Shown: positions 7,351 through 17,500 of the stretch, one piece after another | Numbering within the stretch: the first letter of the stretch is position 1 | How the letters are laid out: each line of letters starts with the position of its first letter | Assembly (NCBI GenBank): GCA_022841795.1 | Contig: JALHQU010000007.1 | Location: 1-64,000, forward strand | DNA: 64,000 nucleotides | Reading direction: 5' to 3' | Source: Fimbriiglobus sp. | GTDB lineage: Bacteria > Planctomycetota > Planctomycetia > Gemmatales > Gemmataceae | The notes under the pieces: generated by a model | What the model was told of the DNA's origin: nothing | What the model saw: the letters and a program-made list of their open reading frames with translations, nothing else | The model's database searches: none | Position numbers and translations under genes: made by a program

Positions 7351-8712
7351 TCACACCTTGATCGTCTGCCACCGCCCGCCGGCGAACCGCCACACGAACA
7401 GCGCCCCGCGAACATACAAGTCCGCCACCATCGCCACCCACGCCCCCTGCAACCCCAGGCCGAGCGACGGGCGGGTGAGCAAGAACGCCAGCGGGATCCG
7501 CACGCCGACGAACCCCACCCAGGTGATGACCACCGGGAAGCGGGTGTCGCCGGCCGCCCGCAGGGCGGCGGTGAAGATGATCCACGCGGCCACCGCCGGC
7601 ATGGCGAACGCGATCAGCCGCAGGGCGTCCACCGCCATGTCCGCCACGTGCGGGTTGTCCGGACTCATCCACCCGCACATCGGCCCGGCCAGGGCGAAGA
7701 ACACCACCCCCATCGCGGTCATCACCCCGCACGCCATGCCGAACGCCGCCCACCCGCCGCGGGCGGCGCGGTCCGGCCGCTTCTGCCCCAGGCTCTGGCT
7801 GACCACCGCCATCGCCGTCGGCGCGAACGCCCCGCCGGCCAGGTAGCCGAGTGCCTCCCACCGGATGGCGATGCCGTGCGCCGCCCCCTCCTCGATCCCC
7901 AGCCCGTTCACGATCCCGAGGAAGAGCAACTGGCAGCACGCCACCGACAGGGCGTCGAACCCGGCCGGCACGCTCACCCGCAGCAAGCGGTACAGCAGGT
8001 CGCGGTCCGGCCACAGCCGCGGGAGGGTCAGCGTTAACCCGGCCCGCCCGCGGAACATCACCACCAGCACCGCCACCCCGCCGGCCGCGTGGCTGAGCGC
8101 CGTGCCCAGCGCGATGCCGGTGAACCCGAAACCCTTGCCCGGCTCGCCGCCGCCGGACAGCAGCCACGCCGCCGGCACGTTCACCGCCGCCACCCCGGCC
8201 AGCACCCACAGCCCGATCTTCGTGTCCCCGGCGCCGATCAGGCACGCGATGCCGCCGGTCTGCACCATCTGAATGGTGAGCGCCAGCATGAGCGGGGTGA
8301 GGTACCGCACGGCGATGTCCGGCGACCCGCCCTGGAGCTGGATGCCGTTCATGAGCGCCGGCAGCCCGAGCAGCGCGACCAGCGTACCGAGCAGCCCGAA
8401 CCCGACCGCCAGCAACATCGCCTGGGCCGCCGCCCGATTCGCCAGCGGCCAGTCGGTCGCCCCGACGAACCGGCCGACCAGGGCCGTCGCCCCGGCACTG
8501 ACGACGACCGAGTAGCTGGACACGAACCAGTACAGGTAGTTGGCGGTGGTGAGCGCCGCCTGGTGCTCGGGGGAGAAGTGCCGGGCCAGGTGCTGGTCGT
8601 ACTGCTGGATGAAGAACAGCAGCCCCTGCTGGACGAGGGTGGGCAGCGCGAGCGTCAGCACCCGCTTCCAGATCGGCGGGTCGGCGGGAACGGAGGGCGG
8701 CAGGGCCGTCAT
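7351..8712 (-). CDS. MATE family efflux transporter
   Basis: A 453-residue inner-membrane antiporter of the NorM/DinF superfamily, expected to export cationic drugs or metabolites using a Na+ or H+ gradient. About twelve hydrophobic segments are visible in two similar halves. The N-half carries P-T-L-V-Q-Q-G-L near the start and an A-G-A-T-A-L-V-G-R-F-V-G-A loop, and a related V-S-Q-S-L-G-Q motif occurs in the second half; both are typical MATE features. Length fits the family (440-470). An adjacent GTG at 8715 is the only alternative start. It is divergent from the cytochrome gene, and its 3' end is next to a large palindrome shared with the convergent propeller gene. Confidence 0.9.
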   Translation of the reverse strand: MTALPPSVPADPPIWKRVLTLALPTLVQQGLLFFIQQYDQHLARHFSPEHQAALTTANYLYWFVSSYSVVVSAGATALVGRFVGATDWPLANRAAAQAMLLAVGFGLLGTLVALLGLPALMNGIQLQGGSPDIAVRYLTPLMLALTIQMVQTGGIACLIGAGDTKIGLWVLAGVAAVNVPAAWLLSGGGEPGKGFGFTGIALGTALSHAAGGVAVLVVMFRGRAGLTLTLPRLWPDRDLLYRLLRVSVPAGFDALSVACCQLLFLGIVNGLGIEEGAAHGIAIRWEALGYLAGGAFAPTAMAVVSQSLGQKRPDRAARGGWAAFGMACGVMTAMGVVFFALAGPMCGWMSPDNPHVADMAVDALRLIAFAMPAVAAWIIFTAALRAAGDTRFPVVITWVGFVGVRIPLAFLLTRPSLGLGLQGAWVAMVADLYVRGALFVWRFAGGRWQTIKV

Positions 8713-8816
8713 CACGACATGATAGGGTGTGGAACTCGGGACGAACGGAACGGTTGCCCTCGCCCGGCGGATCGGGTATCGTCAACTCACACGTCTCACC
8801 TGTTCAGAAGGCGAAC

Positions 8817-10217
8817 ATGTCGGACGACCGGGAACCGCGGCGGTGGACGCCGAGCATGAAACGGCGGCTGGTCGGCGGGCTTGCGCTGGCGGTGGTCGCC
8901 GCCGGCATTTACTGGTGGGTGTTCTCCGACGGAATGCCGGTGTGGTTCGGGCCGTCCGCGTCGGCCGCTGAGGTCGCCGCCGGCCGCGAGCTGTTCGAGC
9001 ACGAGTGGACGGCGAACGACCCGCTCGCCTCCGGCGACGGCCTCGGCCCGGTGTTCAACGGCCGGTCGTGCGCGTTCTGCCACTTCCAGGGCGGGGTCGG
9101 CGGCGGCGGCGAGGTCGGGCACAACGCCGTCCACTTCGAGGTGCTGCCGCAGCCGGGCCGGAACGAGTACCTGACCGGGGTGATCCACGCCGACAGCACG
9201 AGCAAGGCGGACCGCGAGTCGGAGAAGCTGCTGCGGACGCGGTTCCCGGTGATCACGTTCCCGACCCCACCGCCACCGCCCCCACCTCCGCCCCCGCGGC
9301 CCGGCGAACACTGCGACTACGCACCGCCGGCCGGCGGGTATCGCCCGCCGCCGAAGCCGCCGTTCGACCCGGTCCGCACTCAGAGCGTGCAGACCACGGC
9401 GCTGTTCGGCATCGGCTGGATCGACCGCATCTCGCCGAAGGCGATCGTGGCGAACGCCCAGCGGCGGGGAACGAGAACGGCGCTGGCCGAGATCATCGGC
9501 GACTTCAGCGGGGTGCCGGTCGGGCGGGTGCCGCGGACGGCCGACGGGCGAATCGGCAAGTTCGGGTGGAAGGGGAAGTTCGCCACCGTCGAGGAGTTCG
9601 TGGCCGCGGCGTGCGCAAACGAACTCGGCCTCGGCACGCCGATCAGTCAGCAGGCTCAGCCGCTGCACAAGTCGTCGTCCGCCGACGTGCCGCCGGACCT
9701 GACGAAGCAGCAGTTCCGCAATCTGGTGGCGTTCGTGGACACGCTGCCGAAGCCGGTCGAGGTGAGCAGCCCGACCGCCGACCGCGGGAAGGCGGTGTTC
9801 AAGTCGGTCGGGTGTGCCGCCTGCCATGTGCCGGACATGGGCGGGGTGAAGGGCGTGTACTCCGACTTCCTGATGTACACGCTGGACGACCCGTCGGCGG
9901 CCGGCGGGTTCCCGGATTACGGCCCCGAGCCGCCGCCGGAGAACGCCCGGCCGGGCCACGTCCCGCCGCCGCAGGAGTGGAAGACCCCGCCGCTGTGGGG
10001 CGTGGCCGACTCGGGGCCGTACCTGCACGACGGCTCCGCCCCGACGCTGAAGGACGCGATCAGCCAGCACCGGGGGGACGCGAAGAGTGTGACGACGGCG
10101 TACCAGAAGTTGCCGGCCGACGACCGGGCGGCGGTGATCGCCTTCCTGGGGTCGCTGAAAGCCCCGCCGGACGCCCCGCCGGTGCAGGTGCGGAAGCTGG
10201 TGGGGAAGAAGAAATAG
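8817..10217 (+). CDS. Di-haem c-type cytochrome oxidoreductase (DUF1111, 'thiol oxidoreductase'-like)
   Basis: A 466-residue exported cytochrome. Residues about 15-35 form an N-terminal hydrophobic anchor. Two haem c sites are present: C-A-F-C-H (C85-H89) and C-A-A-C-H (C333-H337). The order N-terminal haem, long middle domain, C-terminal haem followed by L-W-G-V-A-D-S-G-P-Y-L-H-D-G matches the di-haem oxidoreductase (DUF1111) family, related to MauG/CcpA peroxidases. Residues about 152-163 are an almost pure polyproline run. ATG 8817 has AGAAGG just upstream. Acts in the periplasm, probably in peroxide reduction or electron transfer; partner unknown. Confidence 0.88.
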   Translation: MSDDREPRRWTPSMKRRLVGGLALAVVAAGIYWWVFSDGMPVWFGPSASAAEVAAGRELFEHEWTANDPLASGDGLGPVFNGRSCAFCHFQGGVGGGGEVGHNAVHFEVLPQPGRNEYLTGVIHADSTSKADRESEKLLRTRFPVITFPTPPPPPPPPPPRPGEHCDYAPPAGGYRPPPKPPFDPVRTQSVQTTALFGIGWIDRISPKAIVANAQRRGTRTALAEIIGDFSGVPVGRVPRTADGRIGKFGWKGKFATVEEFVAAACANELGLGTPISQQAQPLHKSSSADVPPDLTKQQFRNLVAFVDTLPKPVEVSSPTADRGKAVFKSVGCAACHVPDMGGVKGVYSDFLMYTLDDPSAAGGFPDYGPEPPPENARPGHVPPPQEWKTPPLWGVADSGPYLHDGSAPTLKDAISQHRGDAKSVTTAYQKLPADDRAAVIAFLGSLKAPPDAPPVQVRKLVGKKK

Positions 10218-10267
10218 CCGCGACCCAATGGGGAGCGCGTTCGGCCGCACCGGATCGCTTGTCTTGA

Positions 10268-10478
10268 GCCGCGGAGCGGCGATTGCCCGTAGCCTGGGGT
10301 GACGGAGCGTCGAAGACGCGACCGAACCCCAGGAACACGAGTGAAACGCCCAAGCCCCGGAGGGGTGCCTGACCTCAGGCGCCCCTCCGGGGCTTGGGCG
10401 TTGGGTCCAGGGTCCAGGGGTTGCGCTCGCCTACGGCTCGCTCCACCCCTGGCTACGGGCACCCGCCCCTCCGGGGCG
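10268..10478. repeat. Modular GC-rich palindromic repeat element (copy 1)
   Basis: This fills most of the 311-bp gap between the cytochrome and the rhodanese. Three modules recur elsewhere in the window: GCCGCGGAGCGGC (10268-10280); a GTAGCC...GGGG / CCCC...GGCTAC pair; and a long inner hairpin with 23-bp arms (10347-10369 and 10378-10400, one mismatch) carrying AAGCCCCGGAGGGG. The same modules, with changed order and spacing, occur at 42731-42985 and 44659-44856. No gene is seen in the gap. Confidence 0.85.
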
Positions 10479-10528
10479 AAAACATCGGACACTGCGTCAC
10501 CGCTCGTCTCCGACCCGCGGCTACATCC

Positions 10529-11350
10529 TCATTTCTTCTCCTTCGGGGTGGTCGTGTCCGCCCCGTACTCGCCCCAGCTCTTGTGGTAGTTCCGCACGTC
10601 CTTCGCCCCCATCAACTCCAGCCCGAACGCCATCACCGCCGCCCGCCCGCCGCCCTGGCAGTACGTCACACACGGCTTGCCCAGATCGACCTTCCTCTCG
10701 TCGAACAGCTTCATCAGGGCCGGGGCCGGCTTGAACTTCTTCGTCGTCTCGTCGAGCAGTTCGGTCCACTCCAGCACCTGCGCCCCCGGCACCTTCCCGC
10801 CGGCCACCTCGGTCGCGCTGCGGGTATCCACCACACAGGCGTCCTTCGCGCCCGCCAGCTTCACCACGTCGGCCAGCACCGCCAGCCGCGGTTCCGCCTT
10901 CCACTTCTGGGCCGACGCCTGCGGCGGACTCACCGCGTCCTTGCTCACGTCCAGTTTGGCCGTTGTGTAGGCGTCCCACCCGCCGTTCAGCAGGCGGGCG
11001 TCCGGCACCCCGGCCAGCTTGAGCAGCCACCACCCGCGGGCGGCATCCCGCAGGTCGTCCGAGTACACCAGCACCGGCTTCTCCGGCGTGATGCCGAGGT
11101 TCGCCAGCTCCTTGCTCCAGAACGCGGCGTCCGCCTTGCCGTCGTTCACCGCCTTCGCCCACGGGCCGACGGCCACGCTCACCGCCCCCGGAACGTGCCC
11201 GTCGGCGTACTTGTCCTTCGTGCGGGTGTCGAGGACGGTGAACTTGTCCGCCTTCGCGTCCGCCGGCTCGACCAGCAGGTCCGGCTTAGCGTATTTGGCC
11301 GGCTCCGCGGCCGGGGCGAGCAGCGAAGCCGACAGAAGCAGCGTGAACAT
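10529..11350 (-). CDS. Exported tandem rhodanese (thiosulfate/3-mercaptopyruvate sulfurtransferase type)
   Basis: A 273-residue periplasmic sulfurtransferase. Residues 1-18 are a signal peptide (M-F-T-L-L-L-S-A-S-L). Two rhodanese folds follow. The first has V-L-D-T-R-T-K-D-K-Y-A-D-G-H-V-P-G-A but no Cys in the active-site loop (Y-S-D-D-L-R-D). The second has V-V-D-T-R-S and the catalytic loop Y-C-Q-G-G-G-R-A. This inactive-active order is normal for tandem rhodaneses. It transfers sulfane sulfur to cyanide or thiols; the loop is not the clear CGxGxT of 3-mercaptopyruvate sulfurtransferase. Divergent from the TIM-barrel gene with 58 bp between them, where both promoters must lie. Confidence 0.88.
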   Translation of the reverse strand: MFTLLLSASLLAPAAEPAKYAKPDLLVEPADAKADKFTVLDTRTKDKYADGHVPGAVSVAVGPWAKAVNDGKADAAFWSKELANLGITPEKPVLVYSDDLRDAARGWWLLKLAGVPDARLLNGGWDAYTTAKLDVSKDAVSPPQASAQKWKAEPRLAVLADVVKLAGAKDACVVDTRSATEVAGGKVPGAQVLEWTELLDETTKKFKPAPALMKLFDERKVDLGKPCVTYCQGGGRAAVMAFGLELMGAKDVRNYHKSWGEYGADTTTPKEKK

Positions 11351-11408
11351 CGGGGGAACTCCGGGTACAACAGGGGCAGCGGAATTGTAGCCGCCACGAG
11401 GACCGCCG

Positions 11409-12368
11409 ATGCCCGACCTCACCCGCCGTTCGCTGTTCGCCGCCGGGGCCGCCGTCACCGTCGCCGCGGTGGCCAAGGCGCACGACCAGAAGCCGGCCCC
11501 CAAGCCCGGCTTCTGCCTGAACACGTCCACCATCCGCATCGGCCAGGGAGACTGGGGTAAGCCGCGGCCGATCACCGAGAGCATCGACGTGGCGGCGAAG
11601 GCCGGGTACACCGCCATCGAGCCGTGGATTCAGGAGCTGGACGAGTACACGAAGGGCGGCGGCACGCTGAAGGATTTGAAGAAGCGGTTCGCCGACGCGG
11701 GGCTGGCGGTGCCGGACGCCATCGGGTTCGCCGAATGGCTGGTGAACGACGACGACCGCCGCAAGAAGGGGCTGGAGACGGCCAAGCGGGACATGGACAA
11801 GGTGCTCCAGGTGGGCGGCACGCGGATCGCCGCCCCGCCGGTCGGGGCCACCGGCGGGGGTAGCCGCCGCGACGACCCGAAGTTCACCGACACGGTGCCG
11901 CCGGCCGTCGCCGCCGAGCGGTACGGGGTGCTGCTGGAGCTGGGCAAGTCGATGGGCGTCACCCCGCTGGTGGAGGTGTGGGGGCACAGCAAAAGCCTTG
12001 GCAAGCTCGGCGAGACGCTGCTGGCGGCGATGGACTGCGGGAAGGACGGCGGGGCGGTGCTGCCGGACGTGTACCACCTGTACAAGGGCGGGAGCGAGTT
12101 CGGCGGGCTGAAGCTGGTGAGCGCCGCCGCCATCGGCATCTTCCACGTGAACGACTACCCGAAGATCGAGCGGGGGAAGATCGTGGATCAAGACCGGGTG
12201 TACCCCGGCGACGGCGTGGCCCCGCTGAAGGAGGTGTTCGCCACCCTGAGGGCGATCGGGTACGCCGGCTATCTGAGCCTGGAATTGTTCAACCGCGAGT
12301 ATTGGAAGCAGGACCCGCTGGATGTGGCGAAGACCGGGCTGGCGAAGCTACAGGCGGCGGCGGGGTAA
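11409..12368 (+). CDS. Tat-exported sugar phosphate isomerase/epimerase-like TIM barrel
   Basis: A 319-residue TIM-barrel protein of the xylose-isomerase-like/AP-endonuclease-2 superfamily. It carries a twin-arginine signal (M-P-D-L-T-R-R-S-L-F-A-A-G-A). Candidate metal ligands typical of the fold are visible: an E in V-E-V-W-G-H-S, the D in L-P-D-V-Y-H-L, the H in F-H-V-N-D-Y and the E in L-S-L-E-L-F. Planctomycetes carry many exported proteins of this kind, thought to act on keto-sugars together with Gfo/Idh oxidoreductases. Its stop codon abuts the stop of the convergent nucleotidyltransferase with no gap. Confidence 0.86.
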   Translation: MPDLTRRSLFAAGAAVTVAAVAKAHDQKPAPKPGFCLNTSTIRIGQGDWGKPRPITESIDVAAKAGYTAIEPWIQELDEYTKGGGTLKDLKKRFADAGLAVPDAIGFAEWLVNDDDRRKKGLETAKRDMDKVLQVGGTRIAAPPVGATGGGSRRDDPKFTDTVPPAVAAERYGVLLELGKSMGVTPLVEVWGHSKSLGKLGETLLAAMDCGKDGGAVLPDVYHLYKGGSEFGGLKLVSAAAIGIFHVNDYPKIERGKIVDQDRVYPGDGVAPLKEVFATLRAIGYAGYLSLELFNREYWKQDPLDVAKTGLAKLQAAAG

Positions 12369-12983
12369 TCATCCGCTCTGTCGCCGCAACTCGGTCGAAC
12401 TGACGTTCGCCCGGAACTCGCCCTCCGGGATGGCGTCGAACAGTTCGCGGTACGCCGGCCGCAGGTCGTGCCACACGCGGAACACGCCGGCCGCGTCCAC
12501 CCGCCCGCCGACCAGCACCCGGCACCCGCGGTCGAGCAGCGTTCGTAGCGCCGCATCCCGCTCCCCTTCCCCGCCATAGTATTTCGGGTCGATCAGCCGC
12601 ATCGCCGTGTCGAACCCGAGGACGAACACCGCCCCGGGGAACACGTCCGCCTTCGCCGCGAACGTCGCCGTCCGCGTCACCCACACCGGGGCCACCCCGA
12701 CGAACTGCATCAACCGTCGGGTCAACTCGTCGTCGCCCAGGTCCGGCTTGTCCACGTTCGACACGCTCAGCTCGAAATGCACCGGCGAGCCGAGCCGACG
12801 TTCGGCGACCTCGGCCAGTAGCCGGTGCCCGTGGTGCAGCGGGTTGAACGAGCCGGGTAGTACAGCGATAGGCCGCGGAACCACGTCGGGTGTCGTGCCG
12901 TCGGACAGTTGGCACCCGACACCGCCGCACATCCGGACACGCTCGATGAGAACCGTCTCACGTTCCATCGTCGTCCGCTTCAT
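12369..12983 (-). CDS. Nucleotidyltransferase (cytidylyltransferase/NMNAT-like)
   Basis: A protein of about 204 residues from the HIGH-motif nucleotidyltransferase superfamily. The phosphate-binding signature G-S-F-N-P-L-H-H-G-H and the C-terminal V-S-S-T-E-L-R (the ISSTxxR motif) are both present. This family transfers AMP, CMP or a similar nucleotide to a phosphorylated substrate, as NadD does with nicotinate mononucleotide. The chain before the motif is longer than in NadD and the middle is divergent, so I do not assign NadD itself. Start uncertain: ATG at 12983, 12968 or 12932 are all possible and no strong ribosome site decides. Divergent from the ymdB-like gene. Confidence 0.75.
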   Translation of the reverse strand: MKRTTMERETVLIERVRMCGGVGCQLSDGTTPDVVPRPIAVLPGSFNPLHHGHRLLAEVAERRLGSPVHFELSVSNVDKPDLGDDELTRRLMQFVGVAPVWVTRTATFAAKADVFPGAVFVLGFDTAMRLIDPKYYGGEGERDAALRTLLDRGCRVLVGGRVDAAGVFRVWHDLRPAYRELFDAIPEGEFRANVSSTELRRQSG

Positions 12984-13054
12984 TCCCGACCGCAACGGGA
13001 GTACAGTGGCCGGGCGTGTTCCGCTACCCTCGAACGCCCGGCGAGGTGGTTGAC

Positions 13055-13834
13055 GTGCGTTTTCTATTCGTCGGCGACATCGTCGGCCCGCCCGGGCTGA
13101 CGGCGGTGAAGCAGATCGTGCCCGCCCTCCGCAAGTCGGAGGGGCTGGCGTTCGTGGTGGCCAACGCCGAGAACGCCACCAACGGGTCCGGGCTGACGCC
13201 CCGGGACTACCGCCAACTCCGCGCCGCCGGCATCGACGCCGTCACCCTCGGCGACCACATCTACAAGAAGTACGACATCGCCGACGTGCTACGGACCGAG
13301 ACCGAGCCGGTGTGTAAGCCGGCCAACTACCCAGCCGCCGCACCCGGCCGTGACTGCGTGCTGTTCACGGTGGGTGAAACGCGGGTGGCGGTGTTCACCG
13401 TACTCGGGCGGACGTACATGCGGGCGGTGGACTGCCCGTTCGCCGCCGCCGACCGGGTGATCGAATCGCTGACGGGCAAGGCCGACGTGCTGATCGTGGA
13501 CGCGCACGCCGAGGCGACGGCGGACAAGTACCTGCTGTTCCACCACCTGAAGGGGCGGGTGGCGGCGGTGCTGGGCACGCACACACACGTGCAGACGGCG
13601 GACGAACACGTCCGCGACGGCACCGCGTTCATCTGCGACGCCGGCATGTCCGGCCCGTTCGACAGCATCCTCGGCCGGCGGGTGGACCGGGTGCTGACCA
13701 CGGCGGTCACGTTCGTGCCGCAGCCGTTCGACGTGGCCACCGGGGACGTGCGGCTGGCCGGGGTGATCGTGGACATCGACCCGGCCGGCGGCAAGGCGAC
13801 CGCCATCAAGCGGGTGATGGCGCCCATGCCGTAG
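13055..13834 (+). CDS. ymdB: YmdB-family metallophosphodiesterase (TIGR00282)
   Basis: A 259-residue cytoplasmic calcineurin-like phosphoesterase, acting on 2',3'-cyclic nucleotides in characterised members. Metal ligands fall in the expected order: F-V-G-D-I-V-G near the N-terminus, A-N-A-E-N-A, L-G-D-H, D-A-H-A-E-A and G-T-H-T-H-V-Q. Length matches YmdB (260-270). I start it at GTG 13055, because GAGGTGG lies 7-9 bases upstream and the product then begins M-R-F-L-F-V-G-D, the family start. In Firmicutes this family affects biofilm and nanotube formation; its role in planctomycetes is not known to me. Confidence 0.9.
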   Translation: MRFLFVGDIVGPPGLTAVKQIVPALRKSEGLAFVVANAENATNGSGLTPRDYRQLRAAGIDAVTLGDHIYKKYDIADVLRTETEPVCKPANYPAAAPGRDCVLFTVGETRVAVFTVLGRTYMRAVDCPFAAADRVIESLTGKADVLIVDAHAEATADKYLLFHHLKGRVAAVLGTHTHVQTADEHVRDGTAFICDAGMSGPFDSILGRRVDRVLTTAVTFVPQPFDVATGDVRLAGVIVDIDPAGGKATAIKRVMAPMP

Positions 13835-13888
13835 GAATGGCCGGGCAGCCGTTGCGAGGTGCGAACGAGCCGGGTGTTGTGAACTCGG

Positions 13889-14158
13889 ATGGCCCGCCCA
13901 AGCCAACCGCTGGTGTCCAACCTGCTCCGCGTCCGCGAAGCGTTGGAGCGTATGATTGCTCGACTCCAAGCTGGGGCGGCGGTGTCGGCAACGGACGAAC
14001 AGAGGTTGCGTCGCGGCCGGCGGGTCTTGCGGAAGATCAACCACGAGTACCTGCCGTGGGCGAGGTCGCCGGCCCTCACGACCGTAAAAGTGGCGGAGAT
14101 CACCCTCCACATCAACCTGGCGTGGAAGCAACTGTCCTTGGCACAGTTCGAGGGCTGA
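13889..14158 (+). CDS. Hypothetical 89-residue basic helical protein
   Basis: An 89-residue reading frame rich in Arg and Leu, predicted mostly helical (L-R-V-R-E-A-L-E-R-M-I-A-R-L then R-R-G-R-R-V-L-R-K-I-N). No known family. It ends three bases before the ATG of the HTH gene at 14162, so the two are probably co-transcribed and perhaps coupled. The gap from ymdB is 54 bp on the same strand. Confidence 0.6.
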   Translation: MARPSQPLVSNLLRVREALERMIARLQAGAAVSATDEQRLRRGRRVLRKINHEYLPWARSPALTTVKVAEITLHINLAWKQLSLAQFEG

Positions 14159-14161
14159 CCG

Positions 14162-14545
14162 ATGGGGCTGTTTCTTGTTGACGGGGTCGGCGAGTTGATC
14201 TCACGTCACCGCAAGGCGGCGGGTCTCACCGTTGAGCAGGCGGCGCGGAAGGTCGGGGTGAGCGCTCGCCGATTTGCCATGTACGAATCGAACAAGGCGG
14301 ACATGCCCGACGACCGGCTACTGGCGTTCGCGCTGGCAGTCGGGGTGAACCCGGCCGAATTGTCACTGGAGTGCCTGTTCCACTCCCAGCCGGAACTTCA
14401 GAAAAAGCCCATCGGCCGGGAACTCCGCGACCTGGCGGAGTGGGTCAAATCGCTGCCGCCTGAACCGCCGAAGAAGCCAGCCGGCAAGAAGTTGCCCGCC
14501 CGGTCGGCTACTCGAACTCCACCTCGCCGCCGCGTTTCACGTTGA
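14162..14545 (+). CDS. XRE-like helix-turn-helix DNA-binding protein
   Basis: A 127-residue putative transcription factor. Residues about 10-65 form a Cro/C1-type HTH (L-I-S-R-H-R-K-A-A-G-L-T-V-E-Q-A-A-R-K, then A-R-R-F-A-M-Y-E). The remaining tail is Pro/Lys/Arg-rich. It follows an 89-residue helical protein by three bases, so the pair may form a small regulatory unit; a toxin-antitoxin role is possible but not supported by any toxin motif. The last 38 bases overlap the 3' end of metH on the opposite strand. Confidence 0.75.
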   Translation: MGLFLVDGVGELISRHRKAAGLTVEQAARKVGVSARRFAMYESNKADMPDDRLLAFALAVGVNPAELSLECLFHSQPELQKKPIGRELRDLAEWVKSLPPEPPKKPAGKKLPARSATRTPPRRRVSR

Positions 14546-17500
14546 AGTACTTGGCGTTCGGGTGGTGGAACACGATCGCCGTCGTGCTCTGCTCCGGTTC
14601 GAGCAGGAACTGCTCCGTCAGGGTGATGCCCACCTGCGTCGGGTCGATCAGTTGGAACAGTCCGGTCTGGTCTTCCAGCCGCGGGCACGCCGGGTAGCCG
14701 AACGCGAACCGCCGCCCGCGGTAGTGCCCCTTGAACAGCTTCTGGATCACCGGGCTGTCCTTGCCGCCGATGCCCCACTCCGCCCGCAGGTGCTTGTGGA
14801 AGTGTTCGGCGAACGCCTCCGCCGATTCCACCCCCAGCCCGTGCAGGAACAGGTAGTCCTGGTACCTGTTCGCGTCGCGGAGCTGGTTGCACCGCCGCGT
14901 CACCTCGTGCCCGACGGTCACGGCCATCATGCCGATGTAGTCCACCGGCTTCCCGTCCTTCAGCGGCTCGACGTAGTCGCTCAGGCACATGAAGTCGCCG
15001 AAATCCTGCCGCGGGAACTTGAACTGCTGGAGGACTGTGGTGCGGTCCGCGGCGTACACGCTCAGCGTCTGCCCGGCGGCGGCGGCGGGGAAGAAGCCGT
15101 AGGTGGCGGCCGGTTGCAGCACGTTCTCGGACAGGCAGAACGCCTTCAGCCGGTCGAGCGCCGGGCGGGCGGTGCCGTCGATCTGCTCCTTGTACTTCTT
15201 CGGGTCCACCCCGCCCTTCTCGAACCCCCACTGCGTGCTGAACAGGGTGAGCTCGTTCAGGTACGGGAACACGTCCTCCATCTTGGCGGTGAACGTGCGG
15301 GTGCCGAGGAACGGCGGGGTCGGAATGTCGCTGGCCCGCGGCAGGTTCGGGGCACGGGCCGGCAGCGGGGCTGAGTACGCGGCCGGGGGAGCGTGGTGGG
15401 TGGCCACGTCGATGCTGTCGAGCGTGGCGGTCGCCTTCGATTCGCTCCCACGGGCGGTCGCCGCCAGCGCCGGGCTGGATCGCGCGATCTTCTTCTTCAA
15501 CATCAACTCGTCCATGATCCGCAGGCCGTCGAACGCATCCGCCCCGTAGAACACCCGCCCCTTATAGATGCGGGTGAGGTCGTCCTCGACGTACTTGCGG
15601 TTGAGCGCCGCCCCGCCGAGGATCACCGGCGGGTTCACCCCGCGGTCGTTCAGCGTCACCAAATCTTCCTTCATGATGACGGTGGACTTCACCAGCAGGC
15701 CGCTCATGCCGATGGCGTCGGCCCCGGTCTTCTGGTACTCGGCGATCATGGCATCGACGGGCTGTTTGATGCCCAGGTTGTACACCTTGTACCCGTTGTT
15801 CGTGAGGATGATGTCCACCAGGTTCTTGCCGATGTCGTGGACATCCCCCTTCACCGTGGCCAGCACGATCTTCCCCTTTTCCTGGCCTTCCACCTTCTCC
15901 ATGAACTTTTCCAGGTGGGCCACCGCCGCCTTCATCACCTCGGCGGATTGCAGCACGAACGGTAGTTGCATTTGTCCACTTCCGAACAGGTCGCCGACCA
16001 CCTTCATGCCGTCGAGCAGCACGTTGTTGATGATGTCGATGGGGGAATACTTCAGCATCGCCCCGTCCAGGTCGGCGATGAGCGTCTCGCGGCGGCCCTG
16101 GATGACCGCCTGCTTCAGCCGCGTCTCGATGGTGTCGCCGAGCGACTGCCCCTTTTTCGACTCCGTCTTCTTGTCGGCGTAGTGTTCGATGAGCAACTGC
16201 AGCGGGTCTTCGGTGCAGTTCCCGGCGGCGTCGAACACCCGCTCGTCGAACAGCAGCCGGCGGGCGAGTTCCTTGCCCGTCTCGTCGATGCTGGCCAGCG
16301 GCATGATCTTGCTGGCATGCAAGATCGCGGAGTCCAGGCCGTACTCGATGGCGTAGTGCAGGTAGACGCTGTTCACCACCTGCCGGGTGTACGGGTTCAG
16401 CCCGAAGCTACAGTTGCTCAGCCCGACGTGCGTGAGGCACCCCGGCAGCTTCTGCTTGATGAGCCGGATGGCCTCGAACGTGGCGATCGCGCTCTTCCGC
16501 GTCTGCTCCTGGCCGGTGCTCACCGGGAACACGAGCGGGTCGAACATCAGGTCGCTCGGCGGGATGCCGTACTCGTGAACCACGATGTCGTAGATCCGCT
16601 TCGCCACCTCGAACTTCCACTCGGCGGTGTCGGCCTGACCCTTCTCGTCGATGGTGAGCGCCACCAGCCCGGCGCCGTACTTCTTCGCCAGTTTCGTCTT
16701 CGGGTCGAGCGTCTTGCGGCCGTCTTCCAGGTTGATGCTGTTCAGGATCGTCTTCCCGCTGCACAGTTTCAGCGCCGCCTCGATCACCGGCGTCTCGGTG
16801 CTGTCGAGCATCATCGGCTTGCTCAGCACCGCGTTGTACCGCTTGATGACCTCCCTCATGTCCCGCACGCCGTCGCGGCCGACGTAATCCACGCACACGT
16901 CGAGCAGGTGAACGCCTTCGCGTTCCTGTTCCTGGGCCATTTCCACCAAGCCGTGCCAGTCTTCCTTTTCGAGCAGTTGCTTGAACTTGCGGGAGCCGTT
17001 CGTGTTCGTCCGCTCGCCCACCAGTAGGGGCTTCTGGTCCACCACCAGTTCCTGCGACGTTTGCAGGCTGCTCACCATCGGCAGGTAGACCGGGTTCCGC
17101 GTTGCCGGCCGCTTGCCGCCGATGCGGTCGGCCACCACCTTCAGGTGGTCGGCCGTGGTGCCACAGCACCCGCCGATGATGTTCACCCCGAACTCGGTGA
17201 CGAACCGCTCGTGCCAGTCGGCCAGCCCCTGCGGGTCGAGCGGGAAGTACGTCTCGCCGTTGCGGTTCTCGGGTAGGCCGGCGTTCGGCAGCACGCTGAT
17301 CCGCTTACGGCAGTGCCGGCTCAGGTGCTTGATGTCGTCGAGCATCAGGTCCGGGCCGACCCCGCAGTTCATGCCGATCACGTCGATCTCGTCGATCGGG
17401 TCGAGGGCCACCAGCCCGGCCGGGATGTCGGTTCCGGGCAGCATCTTCTTGTTCGCGTCGATGATGGTGAGCTGCACCATGAGCGGCAGCCGCACCCCCA

